A DNA stretch of 64,000 bases from Ruminococcus sp. NK3A76. GTDB lineage: Bacteria > Bacillota > Clostridia > Oscillospirales > Ruminococcaceae. Positions 34,488-45,000 of the stretch are shown piece after piece. How positions within the stretch are numbered: the stretch's first letter is position 1; every line of letters begins with the position of its first letter. The DNA is taken from positions 2,232,001-2,296,000 of the forward strand of contig NZ_JMMA01000002.1 in NCBI RefSeq assembly GCF_000686125.1, in the 5' to 3' direction. The notes under the pieces are model-generated. The model saw nothing but the letters and a program-made list of their open reading frames with translations. It ran no database searches and was not told where the DNA came from. Made by a program: the position numbers and the translations under genes.

Positions 34488-36827
34488 ATGTTGACACTTA
34501 AAGAAATAAAGACCGGAGAAACGGTGCGTGTCGAAACGCTCGGCGGAAACGGGGCGCTGAGACAGCACTTTCTCGATATGGGGCTTATCCCCGGCACGGA
34601 GGTCACGCTTGTCAAATTCGCCCCGATGGGCGACCCTATGGAGCTGCGTGTAAGAGGCTATGAGCTTACTCTCCGCCTTGACGATGCGGCACAGATAGAA
34701 GTATCAAAGCTCGATGAGCCGGCACAAGCTAAAAAACACAGCAGAAAAAAGAAACACTCTGAGCACCCGGGTCTTGGCGAGGGCGGGCGCTTCCACGCAA
34801 AGGACGACGGCACTCCCCTGCCTGAGGGCGAGGTCATGCGCTTTGCACTTGTGGGAAATCAGAACTGCGGCAAGACGACGCTCTTTAACCGGCTGACCGG
34901 CTCAAAGCAGCACGTCGGGAACTTCCCTGGCGTGACAGTTGACCGCAAGGACGGTGCGATAAAGGGGCACCCCGACACGCTGATAACCGACCTTCCGGGA
35001 ATCTACTCGATGTCGCCCTACAGCAGCGAGGAGATAGTCTCACGAAACTTCGTCATCGACGAAAAGCCGCACGCTATCATAAATATACTTGACGTTACCA
35101 ACATCGAGCGAAACCTGTATCTGACGATGCAGCTTTTAGAGCTTGATATACCAATGGTCGTCGCCCTCAATATGATGGACGAGCTGACTTCAAACGGCGG
35201 CAGCATAGACGTAAACGAAATGGAAGCGCTTCTCGGCGTGCCTGTCGTGCCGATATCTGCGGCGAAAAACGAGGGCGTTGATGAGCTTGTCGAGCACGCA
35301 ATACATATAGCTCACTACCAGGAGAAGCCTGTAAGGCAGGATTTCTGCGACAAGACAGAAAACGGCGGCGCAGTTCACCGCTGCCTGCACGGTATCTCCC
35401 ACCTGATAGAAGACCACGCAGAAAAAGCCGGGCTGCCTATACGCTTTGCGGCGAGCAAGGTCACAGAGGACGACCCGCTTATCATCACCAAGCTGAAACT
35501 CGACCTGAACGAGATAGAAGCCCTCGAACACATAGTAACTCAAATGGAAAAAGAGCGCAAGCTCGACAGAAGTGCGGCAATTGCCGATATGCGCTTCTCA
35601 TTTATACAGAAGCTCTGTGCTGAGACTGTCACAAAGCCGCACGAGAGCCGTGAACATATCCGCTCACGCAGGATAGACAGTGTGCTGACCGGAAAATACA
35701 CGGCTATCCCCACATTTATCCTGATAATGGCGCTTGTGTTCTTCCTGACATTCAACGTCATAGGCGCTTTCTTCCAGGAGCTGCTTGAAAAGGGCGTTGA
35801 CAGGCTCACCACCGTCTGCGACAATGCCCTGACAGATGCCGGGGCGAACTCAGTTATCCACAGCCTGATGATCGATGGCATTTTCGCAGGTGTCGGAAGC
35901 GTTATCAGCTTCCTGCCGGTGATAGTCACACTGTTTCTGTTCCTATCGCTGCTGGAGGACAGCGGCTATATCGCAAGAGTGGCTTTCTTTATGGATAAGC
36001 TGCTTCGTAAGATAGGCCTTTCGGGGCGAAGCATCGTGCCTATGCTCATAGGCTTCGGCTGCTCGGTGCCGGCTGTCATGGCAACACGAACCCTCCCCTC
36101 CGAGCGTGACAGAAAAATGACTATCCTGCTCACCCCGTTTATGAGCTGCACAGCAAAGCTGCCGATATATGCATTCTTTGTAAACGCATTTTTCCCCGGC
36201 AAGGGCGGCCTTATAATGGTAGGGCTTTATCTGCTGGGCATCATAGTCGGGATCCTTGCGGCGCTGCTATATAAGGGAACAGTCTTCAAAGGGGAGGCAG
36301 TGCCCTTTGTAATGGAGCTGCCAAACTACCGCCTGCCTGCTGTCAAAAACGTAGCCCAGCTGCTCTGGGAAAAGGCAAAGGACTTTTTGCAGCGTGCGTT
36401 CTCGGTCATTCTCATAGCGACCGTGATAGTATGGTTCTTGCAGAAATTTGATTTCAGCCTGCACATGACAAGCGATGCCGGCGACAGCATACTTGCACAC
36501 CTCTCAGGGCTTTTCACCCCGATAATGGAGCCGATAGGCCTTGGCGACTGGCAGATACTCGTTGCCCTGATATCCGGCTTCATGGCAAAGGAAAGCGTTG
36601 TGTCTACCCTTGAGATACTATATAACGGCGGCGTGGCCGCTGCTATGACCTCGCTGTCCGCTGCCTGCCTGCTGGTCTTCTCACTGCTCTACACCCCGTG
36701 CGTTGCGGCAATAGCTTCTGTCAAGCGTGAGCTCGGCAGCAAATGGGCGGCTGCTGTTGTATTGTGGCAGTGCGGCATTGCATGGGTCGCAGCACTTTTT
36801 GTACACCTGATAGGCTCACTGATCTAA
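34488..36827 (+). CDS. feoB: FeoA-FeoB fusion ferrous iron transporter
   Basis: 779 residues. FeoA SH3-like domain at 1-73 fused to FeoB through a charged linker (about 74-115, with a K-K-H-S-R-K-K-K-H cluster). GTPase: G1 G-N-Q-N-C-G-K-T at 123-130, G3 D-L-P-G at 168-171, G4 N-M-M-D near 224. The membrane part has the usual gate motifs, including G-F-G-C-S-V-P-A and a second Cys-containing F-M-S-C-T-A-K-L-P helix. It imports ferrous iron; the two parts are usually separate genes. AAAGGAG before the ATG. The downstream Cys-rich gene is its standard partner. Confidence 0.95.
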   Translation: MLTLKEIKTGETVRVETLGGNGALRQHFLDMGLIPGTEVTLVKFAPMGDPMELRVRGYELTLRLDDAAQIEVSKLDEPAQAKKHSRKKKHSEHPGLGEGGRFHAKDDGTPLPEGEVMRFALVGNQNCGKTTLFNRLTGSKQHVGNFPGVTVDRKDGAIKGHPDTLITDLPGIYSMSPYSSEEIVSRNFVIDEKPHAIINILDVTNIERNLYLTMQLLELDIPMVVALNMMDELTSNGGSIDVNEMEALLGVPVVPISAAKNEGVDELVEHAIHIAHYQEKPVRQDFCDKTENGGAVHRCLHGISHLIEDHAEKAGLPIRFAASKVTEDDPLIITKLKLDLNEIEALEHIVTQMEKERKLDRSAAIADMRFSFIQKLCAETVTKPHESREHIRSRRIDSVLTGKYTAIPTFILIMALVFFLTFNVIGAFFQELLEKGVDRLTTVCDNALTDAGANSVIHSLMIDGIFAGVGSVISFLPVIVTLFLFLSLLEDSGYIARVAFFMDKLLRKIGLSGRSIVPMLIGFGCSVPAVMATRTLPSERDRKMTILLTPFMSCTAKLPIYAFFVNAFFPGKGGLIMVGLYLLGIIVGILAALLYKGTVFKGEAVPFVMELPNYRLPAVKNVAQLLWEKAKDFLQRAFSVILIATVIVWFLQKFDFSLHMTSDAGDSILAHLSGLFTPIMEPIGLGDWQILVALISGFMAKESVVSTLEILYNGGVAAAMTSLSAACLLVFSLLYTPCVAAIASVKRELGSKWAAAVVLWQCGIAWVAALFVHLIGSLI

Positions 36828-36839
36828 GGAGAGAATAAC

Positions 36840-36989
36840 ATGAATATTACAGATATTATCCTTATACTGATAATAGCGGCAGCACTGGTGCTCGCTGTAA
36901 GGAGTACGATAAAGCAGCGCAGGACAGGCGGCTGCTCATGCGGCTGCAGCGGCTGCAATATACAGTGCTCTAAAAAACAAAAGCAATAA
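36840..36989 (+). CDS. FeoB-associated Cys-rich membrane protein
   Basis: 49 residues: one membrane helix (about 5-22), a short basic stretch, then the cluster C-S-C-G-C-S-G-C-N-I-Q-C. This is the small FeoB-associated Cys-rich protein often encoded after feoB in Firmicutes; the cysteines probably bind iron at the inner face. AAGGAGAG precedes the start, 12 bases after feoB. Confidence 0.9.
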   Translation: MNITDIILILIIAAALVLAVRSTIKQRRTGGCSCGCSGCNIQCSKKQKQ

Positions 36990-36997
36990 GGTATAAG

Positions 36998-37026
36998 AAG
37001 ACCCCCGGAATAATATCCGGGGGTCT
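36998..37026. terminator. Bidirectional terminator
   Basis: AAGACCCCCGGA / TCCGGGGGTCTT, 6-base loop, between two convergent genes. The T-runs are weak on both sides. Confidence 0.7.
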
Positions 37027-37033
37027 TATAGTA

Positions 37034-37912
37034 TCATTTCTTGTCGTAGACATTCACGCCTTTGTCGCCGTCGTAGTTTACAACTATCTCGTATTCCTCG
37101 CCGTCAGGAGAGGTCAGCGTATAGGTGTTCTCGCCCTCCTCGTAGAAGGTCACTTCGAGCACTGCCGTGTCGTCAGCGCCCTCGCTGATAGCAGGGTCGC
37201 TTATGCCTGTATCCTCGGCAGTTACGCTCCAGCTGTCGGTCAGAGGGTATTTTGCATCGTCAAGCAGCACCACGCAGTTATATCTGTATGTATGAGCAAA
37301 GGCACACACAGCGCCTATCAGCACAGCCACGCCGCAGCTGACTGAGGATATCAGCCTTGTTTCACGGTCGGCTATAAGAGCCTTGACCATTACCGCCGCA
37401 GCCCCGAAGCAGAAAAGCACCGCCGCTGTCTGATACACAGGCCGCCCGACAAAGCCTTTAAGATGCACAAACCCATACAGCACCATTACCGCAGCAGTGA
37501 CAGAGAGCAGCCACACTCTGCCCTTGCCGTCTTCTTCCTTAAAGAAGCGGCAAGCAAAATATGCATACGGCACCGAGCACACTATAACAGGCACCCAGCC
37601 TATGAACTCCTCGGGCGCTGCCCTGTTGAACGGCGTTTTTATCATAGCCGCAAGAAAATGCGAGCAGAACAACATTCCGCCGGACATCAGCGCCGCTTCG
37701 ACCTCCTTGCTGCACTTCATGGCGATGAGCAGCACAAGGACTATCCAGAGCTCGGCCGACTGCGATATATTATACAAAGAGCACATCTTAGGCATTACAA
37801 GCGCACAAATAGCCGTGAGCACGCCCATGGCACCTGTGAAGATACCGAGCCTTTTCCACGTCAGCTCGAACTCTCTGAATCTTTTGCAGAAGCTGTTTAA
37901 GACCACTAACAT
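37034..37912 (-). CDS. Polytopic membrane protein of unknown function
   Basis: 292 residues: about six or seven hydrophobic segments in the first 205, then a soluble acidic domain of about 85 residues (E-V-T-F-Y-E-E-G-E-N-T-Y-T-L) that probably faces outward. No family recognised. The ATG at 37912 is chosen because AAGGG lies upstream; an ATG at 37930 has none. Monocistronic. A TATAAT on the minus strand at 37994-37989 and a CTTTGGC / GCCAAAG hairpin at 37950-37972 lie in its upstream region. Confidence 0.6.
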   Translation of the reverse strand: MLVVLNSFCKRFREFELTWKRLGIFTGAMGVLTAICALVMPKMCSLYNISQSAELWIVLVLLIAMKCSKEVEAALMSGGMLFCSHFLAAMIKTPFNRAAPEEFIGWVPVIVCSVPYAYFACRFFKEEDGKGRVWLLSVTAAVMVLYGFVHLKGFVGRPVYQTAAVLFCFGAAAVMVKALIADRETRLISSVSCGVAVLIGAVCAFAHTYRYNCVVLLDDAKYPLTDSWSVTAEDTGISDPAISEGADDTAVLEVTFYEEGENTYTLTSPDGEEYEIVVNYDGDKGVNVYDKK

Positions 37913-38233
37913 CCCGTTTTCCCTTCCCATATCTTTTACTTTCGCAGTGCTTTGGCCAATAATCAGCCAAAGCCCAACATCTTATACTATTATAACACAT
38001 TTTTCGACAGAAGTCATTCACCATTTTGGTAAATTGAAGAATTTGTTTATTTTCCATAAATTACACCTCGTATTTTTATTCTTTTTATAGTTTTACATCT
38101 TTGTTACATACATTTTTGCCTTTAGCTAATTGACATTCTGTTTGCTTTTTGGTATAATAATTGTGTGTAGTTCCTGCTTTGGCCGAAGCTTTAACCTGCA
38201 GGAACAAATCAAGCGTTGCAAGGAGGCGCACTT
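37913..38233. other. Divergent promoter region
   Basis: No gene. Rightward: TTGACA at 38130-38135 and TATAAT at 38153-38158 (17-base spacer), then a leader hairpin GTTCCTGC / GCAGGAAC (38170-38205). Leftward: TATAAT near 37989 and a hairpin at 37950-37972. Both hairpins contain CTTTGGCC. Confidence 0.7.
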
Positions 38234-38647
38234 ATGAAAGAACTGACGGTTTTGGCAAAAACAGACAATCTCGATGAGATAATCCAGTTTGTTGACAACG
38301 AACTTGAATCTGCTGAGTGCTCGATGAAGATACAGATGCAGGTGCAGCTCGCAGTCGAGGAGATATTTGTAAACATCGCAAACTATGCCTACACCCCTGA
38401 GGAGGGTACTGCGACTATATCCGTTGACCGCACTGAGGACGGCGCTCTGCTGCGTATAGTCTTCAAGGACAACGGCACCCCGTATGACCCCCTCGCCAAG
38501 GACGACCCTGACATCACCCTTAACGCAAAGGACAGGTCTATCGGCGGTCTTGGCATATTCATCACCAAAAAGAGCATGGACAACATATCCTATGAATACA
38601 AGGACGGACAGAATGTACTTACACTCGAAAAGAGGATAGTGGGTTAA
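38234..38647 (+). CDS. RsbW-like anti-sigma factor / serine kinase
   Basis: 137 residues, an HATPase_c domain of the SpoIIAB/RsbW type. N-box Q-L-A-V-E-E-I-F-V-N-I-A-N-Y-A-Y at about 39-54 with Glu and Asn for Mg-ATP, then G1 F-K-D-N-G-T-P-Y-D-P and a G2-like G-G-L-G-I-F-I. Such kinases hold a sigma factor or other target and phosphorylate a STAS antagonist. AGGAGG at 38221-38226. It leads a block with the matching phosphatase (3 bases downstream) and antagonist; no sigma factor gene is adjacent. Confidence 0.9.
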   Translation: MKELTVLAKTDNLDEIIQFVDNELESAECSMKIQMQVQLAVEEIFVNIANYAYTPEEGTATISVDRTEDGALLRIVFKDNGTPYDPLAKDDPDITLNAKDRSIGGLGIFITKKSMDNISYEYKDGQNVLTLEKRIVG

Positions 38648-38650
38648 CAG

Positions 38651-40810
38651 ATGAAAAAGCTATTTGGATTTAAGCTCGGGGGGCTCCAGCAGAAAATTCT
38701 CAATCTCGTGCTGATATTCCTGATAATTCTGACAGCCTGCGGAATGCTGTTCTCTGTTTTTAAATCACTTAGGCTCAGCAAGACGGTGAGCGAAGCAAGA
38801 GAAGAACAGCAGACGGCTATTGAAAAGACCTCTGCTCAGACCATGTATCAGGTCACAGAGTCTTCGCTGACAAAGACTAATTCGCTGCAGTCAGATGCGG
38901 CTGATGCACTGTTCGGCGAGATAGAGAACAACATAAAGGCACTGCGCTCGCACGCACAGAGCCTGTTCGAGCAAAGAGATACCCTGGCACCGGCAGAATA
39001 CAGGCTGCCTGAGCCGACAGACGACGGCAAGGTGCTCGATCATGTGCTGTATGAGGAGGGCGTTGACTACACAAAGTCGGAATACTTACCTATCGCTGCT
39101 CATCTCAAAAACACCATGATATCACTTGTCAAGACGAATCCTAAGATAACGAGCGCATATATTGGTCTTGCAGACGGCACTCATATAGGCATATCAAACA
39201 GCGGTTCATCTCTCTTTGATGAAAACGGCAAGCAGAAGCCATACCCCGTGCGTCAGAGACCCTGGTATAAGGGCGCTATAGACCGTGGCGATGTTTATTT
39301 CACCGGCGTTGAAAGAGATGCCTTTGAAAACACGGTATGCATCACCTGCGCTGCCCCCGTTGTCGTAAACAACGAGACAGTGGGCGTTGTCGGCATAGAT
39401 GTTGAGCTTGACACCATTGATGAATACATCCGTGGGTCGGAAGCAAGTGCTGGGTTTATCTTCATAGTCGGCAGCAACGGCAAGGTGTTGTTCGCACCTG
39501 AGAACAACGGCGTCTTCACAGTCGAGACTACTGAAAACGCTGAAGACCTCAGAGATTCGGAAAACACCCAGCTCGCCACCTTCGTGGCACTGGCGCTTAT
39601 GCAGGACACAGGTCTGAAGCAGATCAGGATTGACGGCAAGGAATACTACATGGCAGGCTCGCCCATGAAGACAGTGGGCTGGACGGTCATCTCGGCAGTT
39701 GAAAAGAGCATAATAGATACTCCGACACAGAGTATGCTCAATGAGTATGACGAGATAAATGTGCAATCCTCCGAAAAATACACTAAAAGCACCGACAACC
39801 TGAGAAAGCAGACACTTGCAGTTGTCGCCCTGGTACTCGTGGTAGGTGCTGTGGCTGCACTTTTTGTTGCAAACAAGATAGTAAAGCCGATAGAGAGCAT
39901 GACTGATGAGATAATCATCGGCGGCAAGACAGGCAAGCTGTTTGAGATGAAGGACATCTACAAGACAGGCGATGAGATACAGGTGCTCGCAGAGTCGTTT
40001 GATGACCTGTCAAAGAAAACAGCCCAGTATATCGAGCATATAACACGCATAACCAAGGAAAAGGAGCGCATAGGCACAGAGCTTGAGCTTGCAAGAAAGA
40101 TACAGGCCGATATGCTGCCCTCGATATACCCTGCATTCCCCGACAGGCCGGAATTTGACGTATATGCCACCATGCACCCCGCAAAGGAGGTCGGCGGCGA
40201 TTTCTACGACTTCTTCCTGATAGATGATGACCACTTAGGCCTTGTAATGGCTGACGTTTCGGGCAAGGGCGTGCCTGCGGCACTGTTTATGATGATGTCG
40301 AAGATCCTCATAGGCAACTTCGCCATGATGGGCGGCTCGCCTGCCAAGGTTCTCGAACAGACAAACAACGTCATTTGCCAGAACAACGAGGAGGAGATGT
40401 TCGTCACCGTATGGTTCGGCATACTTGAGATTTCCACCGGTAAAATAACCGCAGCCAATGCAGGCCATGAATACCCCATTCTCAAAAAGGCCGACGGCAG
40501 CTTTGAGCTGTTCAAAGACAAGCACGGCTTTGTGATCGGCGGTATGGACGGCATGAAATACAAGGAATACGAGTTCACGCTCGAAAAGGGCGGTGCGCTG
40601 TTCCTCTACACTGACGGTGTGCCTGAGGCGACCGATGCAAGCGACGAGATGTTCGGCACAGACAGGCTGCTTGAAACTCTCAACCGCCGCAAGGACGAGG
40701 ATATCAATGTAGTAGCGCTGCTTGAAGATGTTAAAAAGTCGGTAGATGATTTTGTGGGCGAGGCAGACCAGTTTGATGATCTGACCATGCTCGGTCTGAT
40801 ACTGACATAA
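38651..40810 (+). CDS. Membrane-bound PP2C phosphatase, RsbU/SpoIIE type
   Basis: 719 residues. Membrane segment at about 15-38, extracellular sensor of about 330 residues of dCache type (W-Y-K-G-A-I-D-R-G-D-V-Y-F-T and V-G-V-V-G-I-D-V-E-L are signature strands), second membrane segment at about 385-408, HAMP to about 465, coiled linker, then the PP2C-SpoIIE domain (E-V-G-G-D-F-Y-D-F-F, D-V-S-G-K-G-V-P-A-A-L, L-Y-T-D-G-V-P-E-A, D-D-L-T-M-L). It senses an outside signal and dephosphorylates a STAS antagonist, releasing the target of the kinase. Almost contiguous with the RsbW-like gene. Confidence 0.93.
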   Translation: MKKLFGFKLGGLQQKILNLVLIFLIILTACGMLFSVFKSLRLSKTVSEAREEQQTAIEKTSAQTMYQVTESSLTKTNSLQSDAADALFGEIENNIKALRSHAQSLFEQRDTLAPAEYRLPEPTDDGKVLDHVLYEEGVDYTKSEYLPIAAHLKNTMISLVKTNPKITSAYIGLADGTHIGISNSGSSLFDENGKQKPYPVRQRPWYKGAIDRGDVYFTGVERDAFENTVCITCAAPVVVNNETVGVVGIDVELDTIDEYIRGSEASAGFIFIVGSNGKVLFAPENNGVFTVETTENAEDLRDSENTQLATFVALALMQDTGLKQIRIDGKEYYMAGSPMKTVGWTVISAVEKSIIDTPTQSMLNEYDEINVQSSEKYTKSTDNLRKQTLAVVALVLVVGAVAALFVANKIVKPIESMTDEIIIGGKTGKLFEMKDIYKTGDEIQVLAESFDDLSKKTAQYIEHITRITKEKERIGTELELARKIQADMLPSIYPAFPDRPEFDVYATMHPAKEVGGDFYDFFLIDDDHLGLVMADVSGKGVPAALFMMMSKILIGNFAMMGGSPAKVLEQTNNVICQNNEEEMFVTVWFGILEISTGKITAANAGHEYPILKKADGSFELFKDKHGFVIGGMDGMKYKEYEFTLEKGGALFLYTDGVPEATDASDEMFGTDRLLETLNRRKDEDINVVALLEDVKKSVDDFVGEADQFDDLTMLGLILT

Positions 40811-40819
40811 AATAATAAA

Positions 40820-40991
40820 GGCAACACCGCACGAAGATTGTGCGCAAATTGCGCAGTCAGCTTTTTCGTCAGATTGCACAGATTTTCCGAAGGAATACTA
40901 CCGTATTTCAAGGAAAAAATGTGTAATATGACGGAAAAGATGCAAGTAAGTTGCGTACAAAGCCTTCAGGCGGTCTTTGTGCGGTGTTGCC
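40820..40991 (-). mobile_element. MITE-like repeat, copy 4 (172 bp)
   Basis: Nearly identical to copy 3 and in the same orientation, perfect 13-base ends, flanked by TAAA on both sides (40816-40819, 40992-40995). It has inserted between the phosphatase and antagonist genes, and may separate or re-pattern their transcription. Confidence 0.9.
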
Positions 40992-41024
40992 TAAAGATAA
41001 TCAATTGAAAGGAGTTGGCCTTTT

Positions 41025-41321
41025 ATGAAGATCAACAAAAACATAAACAATGAGACACTTACCATTTCGGTAGACGGAAGACTTGACACCATAACTTCCC
41101 CCGAGCTTGAAAATGAGGTCACATCAAGCATCAGAGGCATCAAGGAACTGGTGTTCGATTTCAACGAGCTTGACTACATCTCATCGGCAGGCCTCAGGGT
41201 TCTGCTCGCAGCACAGAAGCTCATGAGCGAGCAGGGCAGTATGTATATCACAGGCTGCAGCGAGGATATCTTAAGCATATTTGAGATAACAGGGTTTTCT
41301 GATATACTCACAATAAAATAA
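41025..41321 (+). CDS. Anti-sigma factor antagonist (STAS domain)
   Basis: 98 residues, one STAS domain. The phospho-acceptor serine lies in D-Y-I-S-S-A-G-L-R-V-L at about residues 46-56, a perfect match to SpoIIAA/RsbV. In the unphosphorylated form it binds the RsbW-like kinase and frees its target. AAAGGAG precedes the ATG. Third gene of the partner-switching block, now separated from the first two by a repeat. Confidence 0.93.
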   Translation: MKINKNINNETLTISVDGRLDTITSPELENEVTSSIRGIKELVFDFNELDYISSAGLRVLLAAQKLMSEQGSMYITGCSEDILSIFEITGFSDILTIK

Positions 41322-41331
41322 GGAGGATAAC

Positions 41332-41961
41332 ATGACTACAGACATCATTCAGGTATATGGTGACCTAAAGGGCAGAGAACAGGCTCTTGATGCTGCTGAA
41401 AAATTCTCCGAATACAATGGCATAACCGGTAAGAACGCCATGTATGTGCGCCTGCTCACTGAGGAGGCTCTTGGCATGATACACGGCATAATGAACAACT
41501 TCAAAGGTGAGATATGGCTCGAAAGCGAGCAGACTGAGCAGGGAAAGACCTTCCGCATACATCTGAAAACCCCCAGAGGTGTTACCGAGACTCAGGAAAA
41601 CAAGCTGCTTTCCGTTTCATCGACAGGCAAGAACGAGAGTGCCAAGGGCATCATCGGCAAGATAAGAGAGATGATACGCATAGGCACCCAGAGCATAGAC
41701 CCCAGCGGCGAAGGCAGCCTTGACAGCTGGTTCACCATGGGTCTGCCGCACGGCAAATCACGCTTTATAGACGATTACTATGTAGGCTACTGGTCGCTCG
41801 ACACCTACCGTGACAACATAGAAATAGAAGGCGACGAGGAGACTCAGAGAGACGCCTACGACGAGCTTGAAAGGTCTATAGTTGCAAAGCTCTCAGACGA
41901 TGTCAAGGTATGGCTCAGGTCAGACTCGACTGAGGTCGTTATCGAAAAGCTCATGAAATAA
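41332..41961 (+). CDS. RsbW-related protein of unknown function
   Basis: 209 residues. The N-terminal half has an N-box-like stretch (M-Y-V-R-L-L-T-E-E-A-L-G-M-I-H-G-I-M at about 38-55) similar to RsbW-type ATPases, then strands W-L-E-S-E-Q and F-R-I-H-L-K-T; no clear G1 box follows. The C-terminal half (K-G-I-I-G-K-I-R-E-M to the end) is not recognised. AAGGAGG before the start, 10 bases after the STAS gene. It may be a second, non-kinase binding partner or the output of the switch; inference. Confidence 0.65.
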   Translation: MTTDIIQVYGDLKGREQALDAAEKFSEYNGITGKNAMYVRLLTEEALGMIHGIMNNFKGEIWLESEQTEQGKTFRIHLKTPRGVTETQENKLLSVSSTGKNESAKGIIGKIREMIRIGTQSIDPSGEGSLDSWFTMGLPHGKSRFIDDYYVGYWSLDTYRDNIEIEGDEETQRDAYDELERSIVAKLSDDVKVWLRSDSTEVVIEKLMK

Positions 41962-41971
41962 CAACATATGC

Positions 41972-42009
41972 AAATATCCCGATACGAGATGTATCGGGAT
42001 ATTTCTTTT
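41972..42009. terminator. Bidirectional terminator
   Basis: AAATATCCCGATAC / GTATCGGGATATTT around a 5-base loop, T-rich on the right, between convergent genes. Confidence 0.85.
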
Positions 42010-45000
42010 ATTCTGCCTTTTTTCTGATGTTGTCGATGTCCTCGGTGGTTCCGCCGCCGTCATCATCGGGAGCACGGAACTTGCCCTGGTCTACGAGCCG
42101 CAGGAAAGCATCTACAACGTCGGCCGTCAGCTGCGTGCCTCTTACCTCTTTTATGATAGACACTGCCTTGTCGAAGTTCATTCTCTTTCGGTAAGGCCTG
42201 TCTGAATACATCGCATCAAAGGTGTCGGCAACTGCGATTATCTGAGCCACCCTCGGTATCTCGTCGCCTTTGAGCCCCTTGGGATATCCCTTGCCGTCAG
42301 GCCTCTCGTGGTGAGCGCCTGCGCCTATCGCAAGCTCCGGCATTATGCTGATATCCTTAAGTGTGTTGTAGCCGAGCGCCGAGTGAGCCTTTATCTGTGC
42401 AAACTCACTGTCGGTCAGCTTGCCCTGCTTGTTGAGCACCTCGGCCTTTACACCTATCTTGCCGATATCGTGCAGCATGGCGATGTTGTAGTACTTCTCA
42501 ACTGTCTCCTCATCGAGCCCGAGCTCCTTTGAAAGCATCATGGTATACTCGGCAACTCGTGACGAATGGCCGTTTGTATACTTATCCTTCATATCTATTA
42601 CCTTCGCAAAGGCTTCAACTATCTCACGGATAAGCATTTTCTGCTCTCTGTCCTTTTTGAGATAGCGCTTCTTTATAACATAGCTGAGTATCAGAAACAG
42701 CACCGTGAGCACTACTATGCCTGCTACTACGCATAGTGCCTTGAACCACGCCTGCTCGTAGTACATCTTCTTTTTGACTATGCGAACGCTCAGCACCTTG
42801 CTCGAGCTGCCGTTTATATCCTCTATCTCCATGCGGAAATCGTAGCTGCCGCCGCTTAGGTTGGTATAGTCTATCGGCACGAGCTCGCTGCGCCTGATAG
42901 TCGTGCTGTTTTTCTCAAAGCCTTCGAGCTTGTATGTGACCTTGGGATTTAACAGCGAATAGTTGAAAACATAGCTGTATACCGTTATCTTCCTTGTCTC
43001 TGCCGGTATGATGAACCTGCCGTCAGACTCGGGATATATCGCCTCGCCGTCGGCCTCGATGTAGGGCACGGTCATCTTGATGTTGTCAACGCTTTCAAAT
43101 GGCTTTTCAATGTTGACCTTTGCAACGCCCGTCGTGCCGGATATAAACAGGTCGCCGTCGTCAGTCAGCTCGCTGTAGGAGTTTGATGTGGATATGCAGC
43201 AAAGGCCGTTATCCTTGCCGTAGTAGATAGGGTTTATATCCTCGTTTTTCAGCAGCTCGTCAATATTCGCCACATATATGCCGTGGCTTGAGAGCACCCA
43301 AACATCGCCCTTGCTGTTTTCATACAGGTCAAAGTTGTTTGAATAGGGGAAGTTATTTATAGTGGTTATCTTATAGTCCTTATCCATATAGGCTATGGAG
43401 TTGCTGGTGACTATCCAGTAGAGGTCTTTGTTTTTGCTTTTCTTGACCCTCATCACAACGTCTGACATAAGGCCGGAATCAGTTCCCTTATAGGATATAC
43501 CGCTGCTGCTTATGATATATATACCGCCGCCGTCTGTGCCGACGATTATATCGCCGTTGTCAGCCTCGGCGACACTCAGCACCTCGGTGTTTGCGAGCCC
43601 GTCTGATTCGTTATAGACCTTGACCACCTTGTCGTCCTGTATCCAGGCAACGCCGCCGGTGCAGGCTGCAAGGAACGAGCCGTCCTTTCTCTCGACGACC
43701 ACTCTCACACGTTCAGAGGGCATACCGTCTGCCACGGTGAATTTCGTGACCTTGCCGTCATCGTATCTTACGAGCCCGTGCTCGCTGAAGGTCGATATCC
43801 ACAGCCTGTCCTTGCTGTCTCTGATTATAGAGCGTATCTTGTGGCCGAGGAGCATACTTTTAAGGTCTTTGTCGTCGCACTTTACGCCCGATGCCGTAAC
43901 AGAGCTCGTGACAGGCATTTCCTTTATGACCTCACCGCCGCCGAGCACAGTCAGGTCACCGTCGCTCGTGCCGATAAAGAGTTTGTCCTTGCACACGCAG
44001 GTGGAATACACGACCCTGCTTTCGAGCAGATATTTCTCATACAGGTCGGTGAACTGGTTTGGCACTATCTTCATAACGCCCTGCTGCGAGGAGACGAACC
44101 AGAGGTTTTTCTGATAGTCTACCATCATTCCCTCGACAGCGTTATTCATAGGCACGCTCGAAGCGACCCTGTAAAACTCCCTGTTGCTGAGATACCCTAT
44201 GCCGCCGTCCGTGCAGACCCATATCATATCACCTACAGCAGCTATCGAATTCACATTGTCAAGCGGGGCTATGTCATATTCAGTGACAACGGTAAAGCCG
44301 CTGCCGAATTTGCCGTAATACAGCTTGTCAGTCCTGTCGCCTATGTACGCATAGCCGGGGTTTGAAGAGTCAGGCAGGAAGGCTCTGATATTGGGTATGC
44401 CTATCTTTTCAGAGTTGCAGAATTCGACAAGCACCCCGTCCTTTATCGTGAACACTGCCCCCTCGATAGTCACACCGTATATAGTGTCGTTTGCGCCGAG
44501 CTGGAGCGAGCGTATGTATTCATCATTTATCTGCGGCTGGTCGAGCACTGAGATGTTGAGATCCTCATCGGCTGTTATGATGCCGTGAGTGGTGGCTATA
44601 TAGACAGTTCCGCTGCTGTCCTCGGTTATCGAGCGCACAGAGAGCGAGCGCAGGCCGTCCTTCTTGCCGAACATCTTGAATTCGCCGTTTTCCATAACAG
44701 CCACGCCGCTGTCGTTTGTGCCGACCCACAGGCGATTCTTCGAGTCAACGAAAAGGCTCACAACGCTTGCGATACCCGTTGTCGAGTCGATACGCTCAAA
44801 GCTGTTGCCGTCGTAGCGTATAAGACCCGAGTAGCTGCCTATCCAGATAAAGCCCTCCTCCGTCTGGGCTATGGCGTTTGCCTCGGAGGTCGGCAGGCCG
44901 TTGGTGTTGTCGTACATCACAGCCGAGTAGCCGTCGCTCTGGCCTGTAGGGTCTACCGATATGCTGGCTTCATCGCCCCCACTCTCTGCTGATGCCATAA

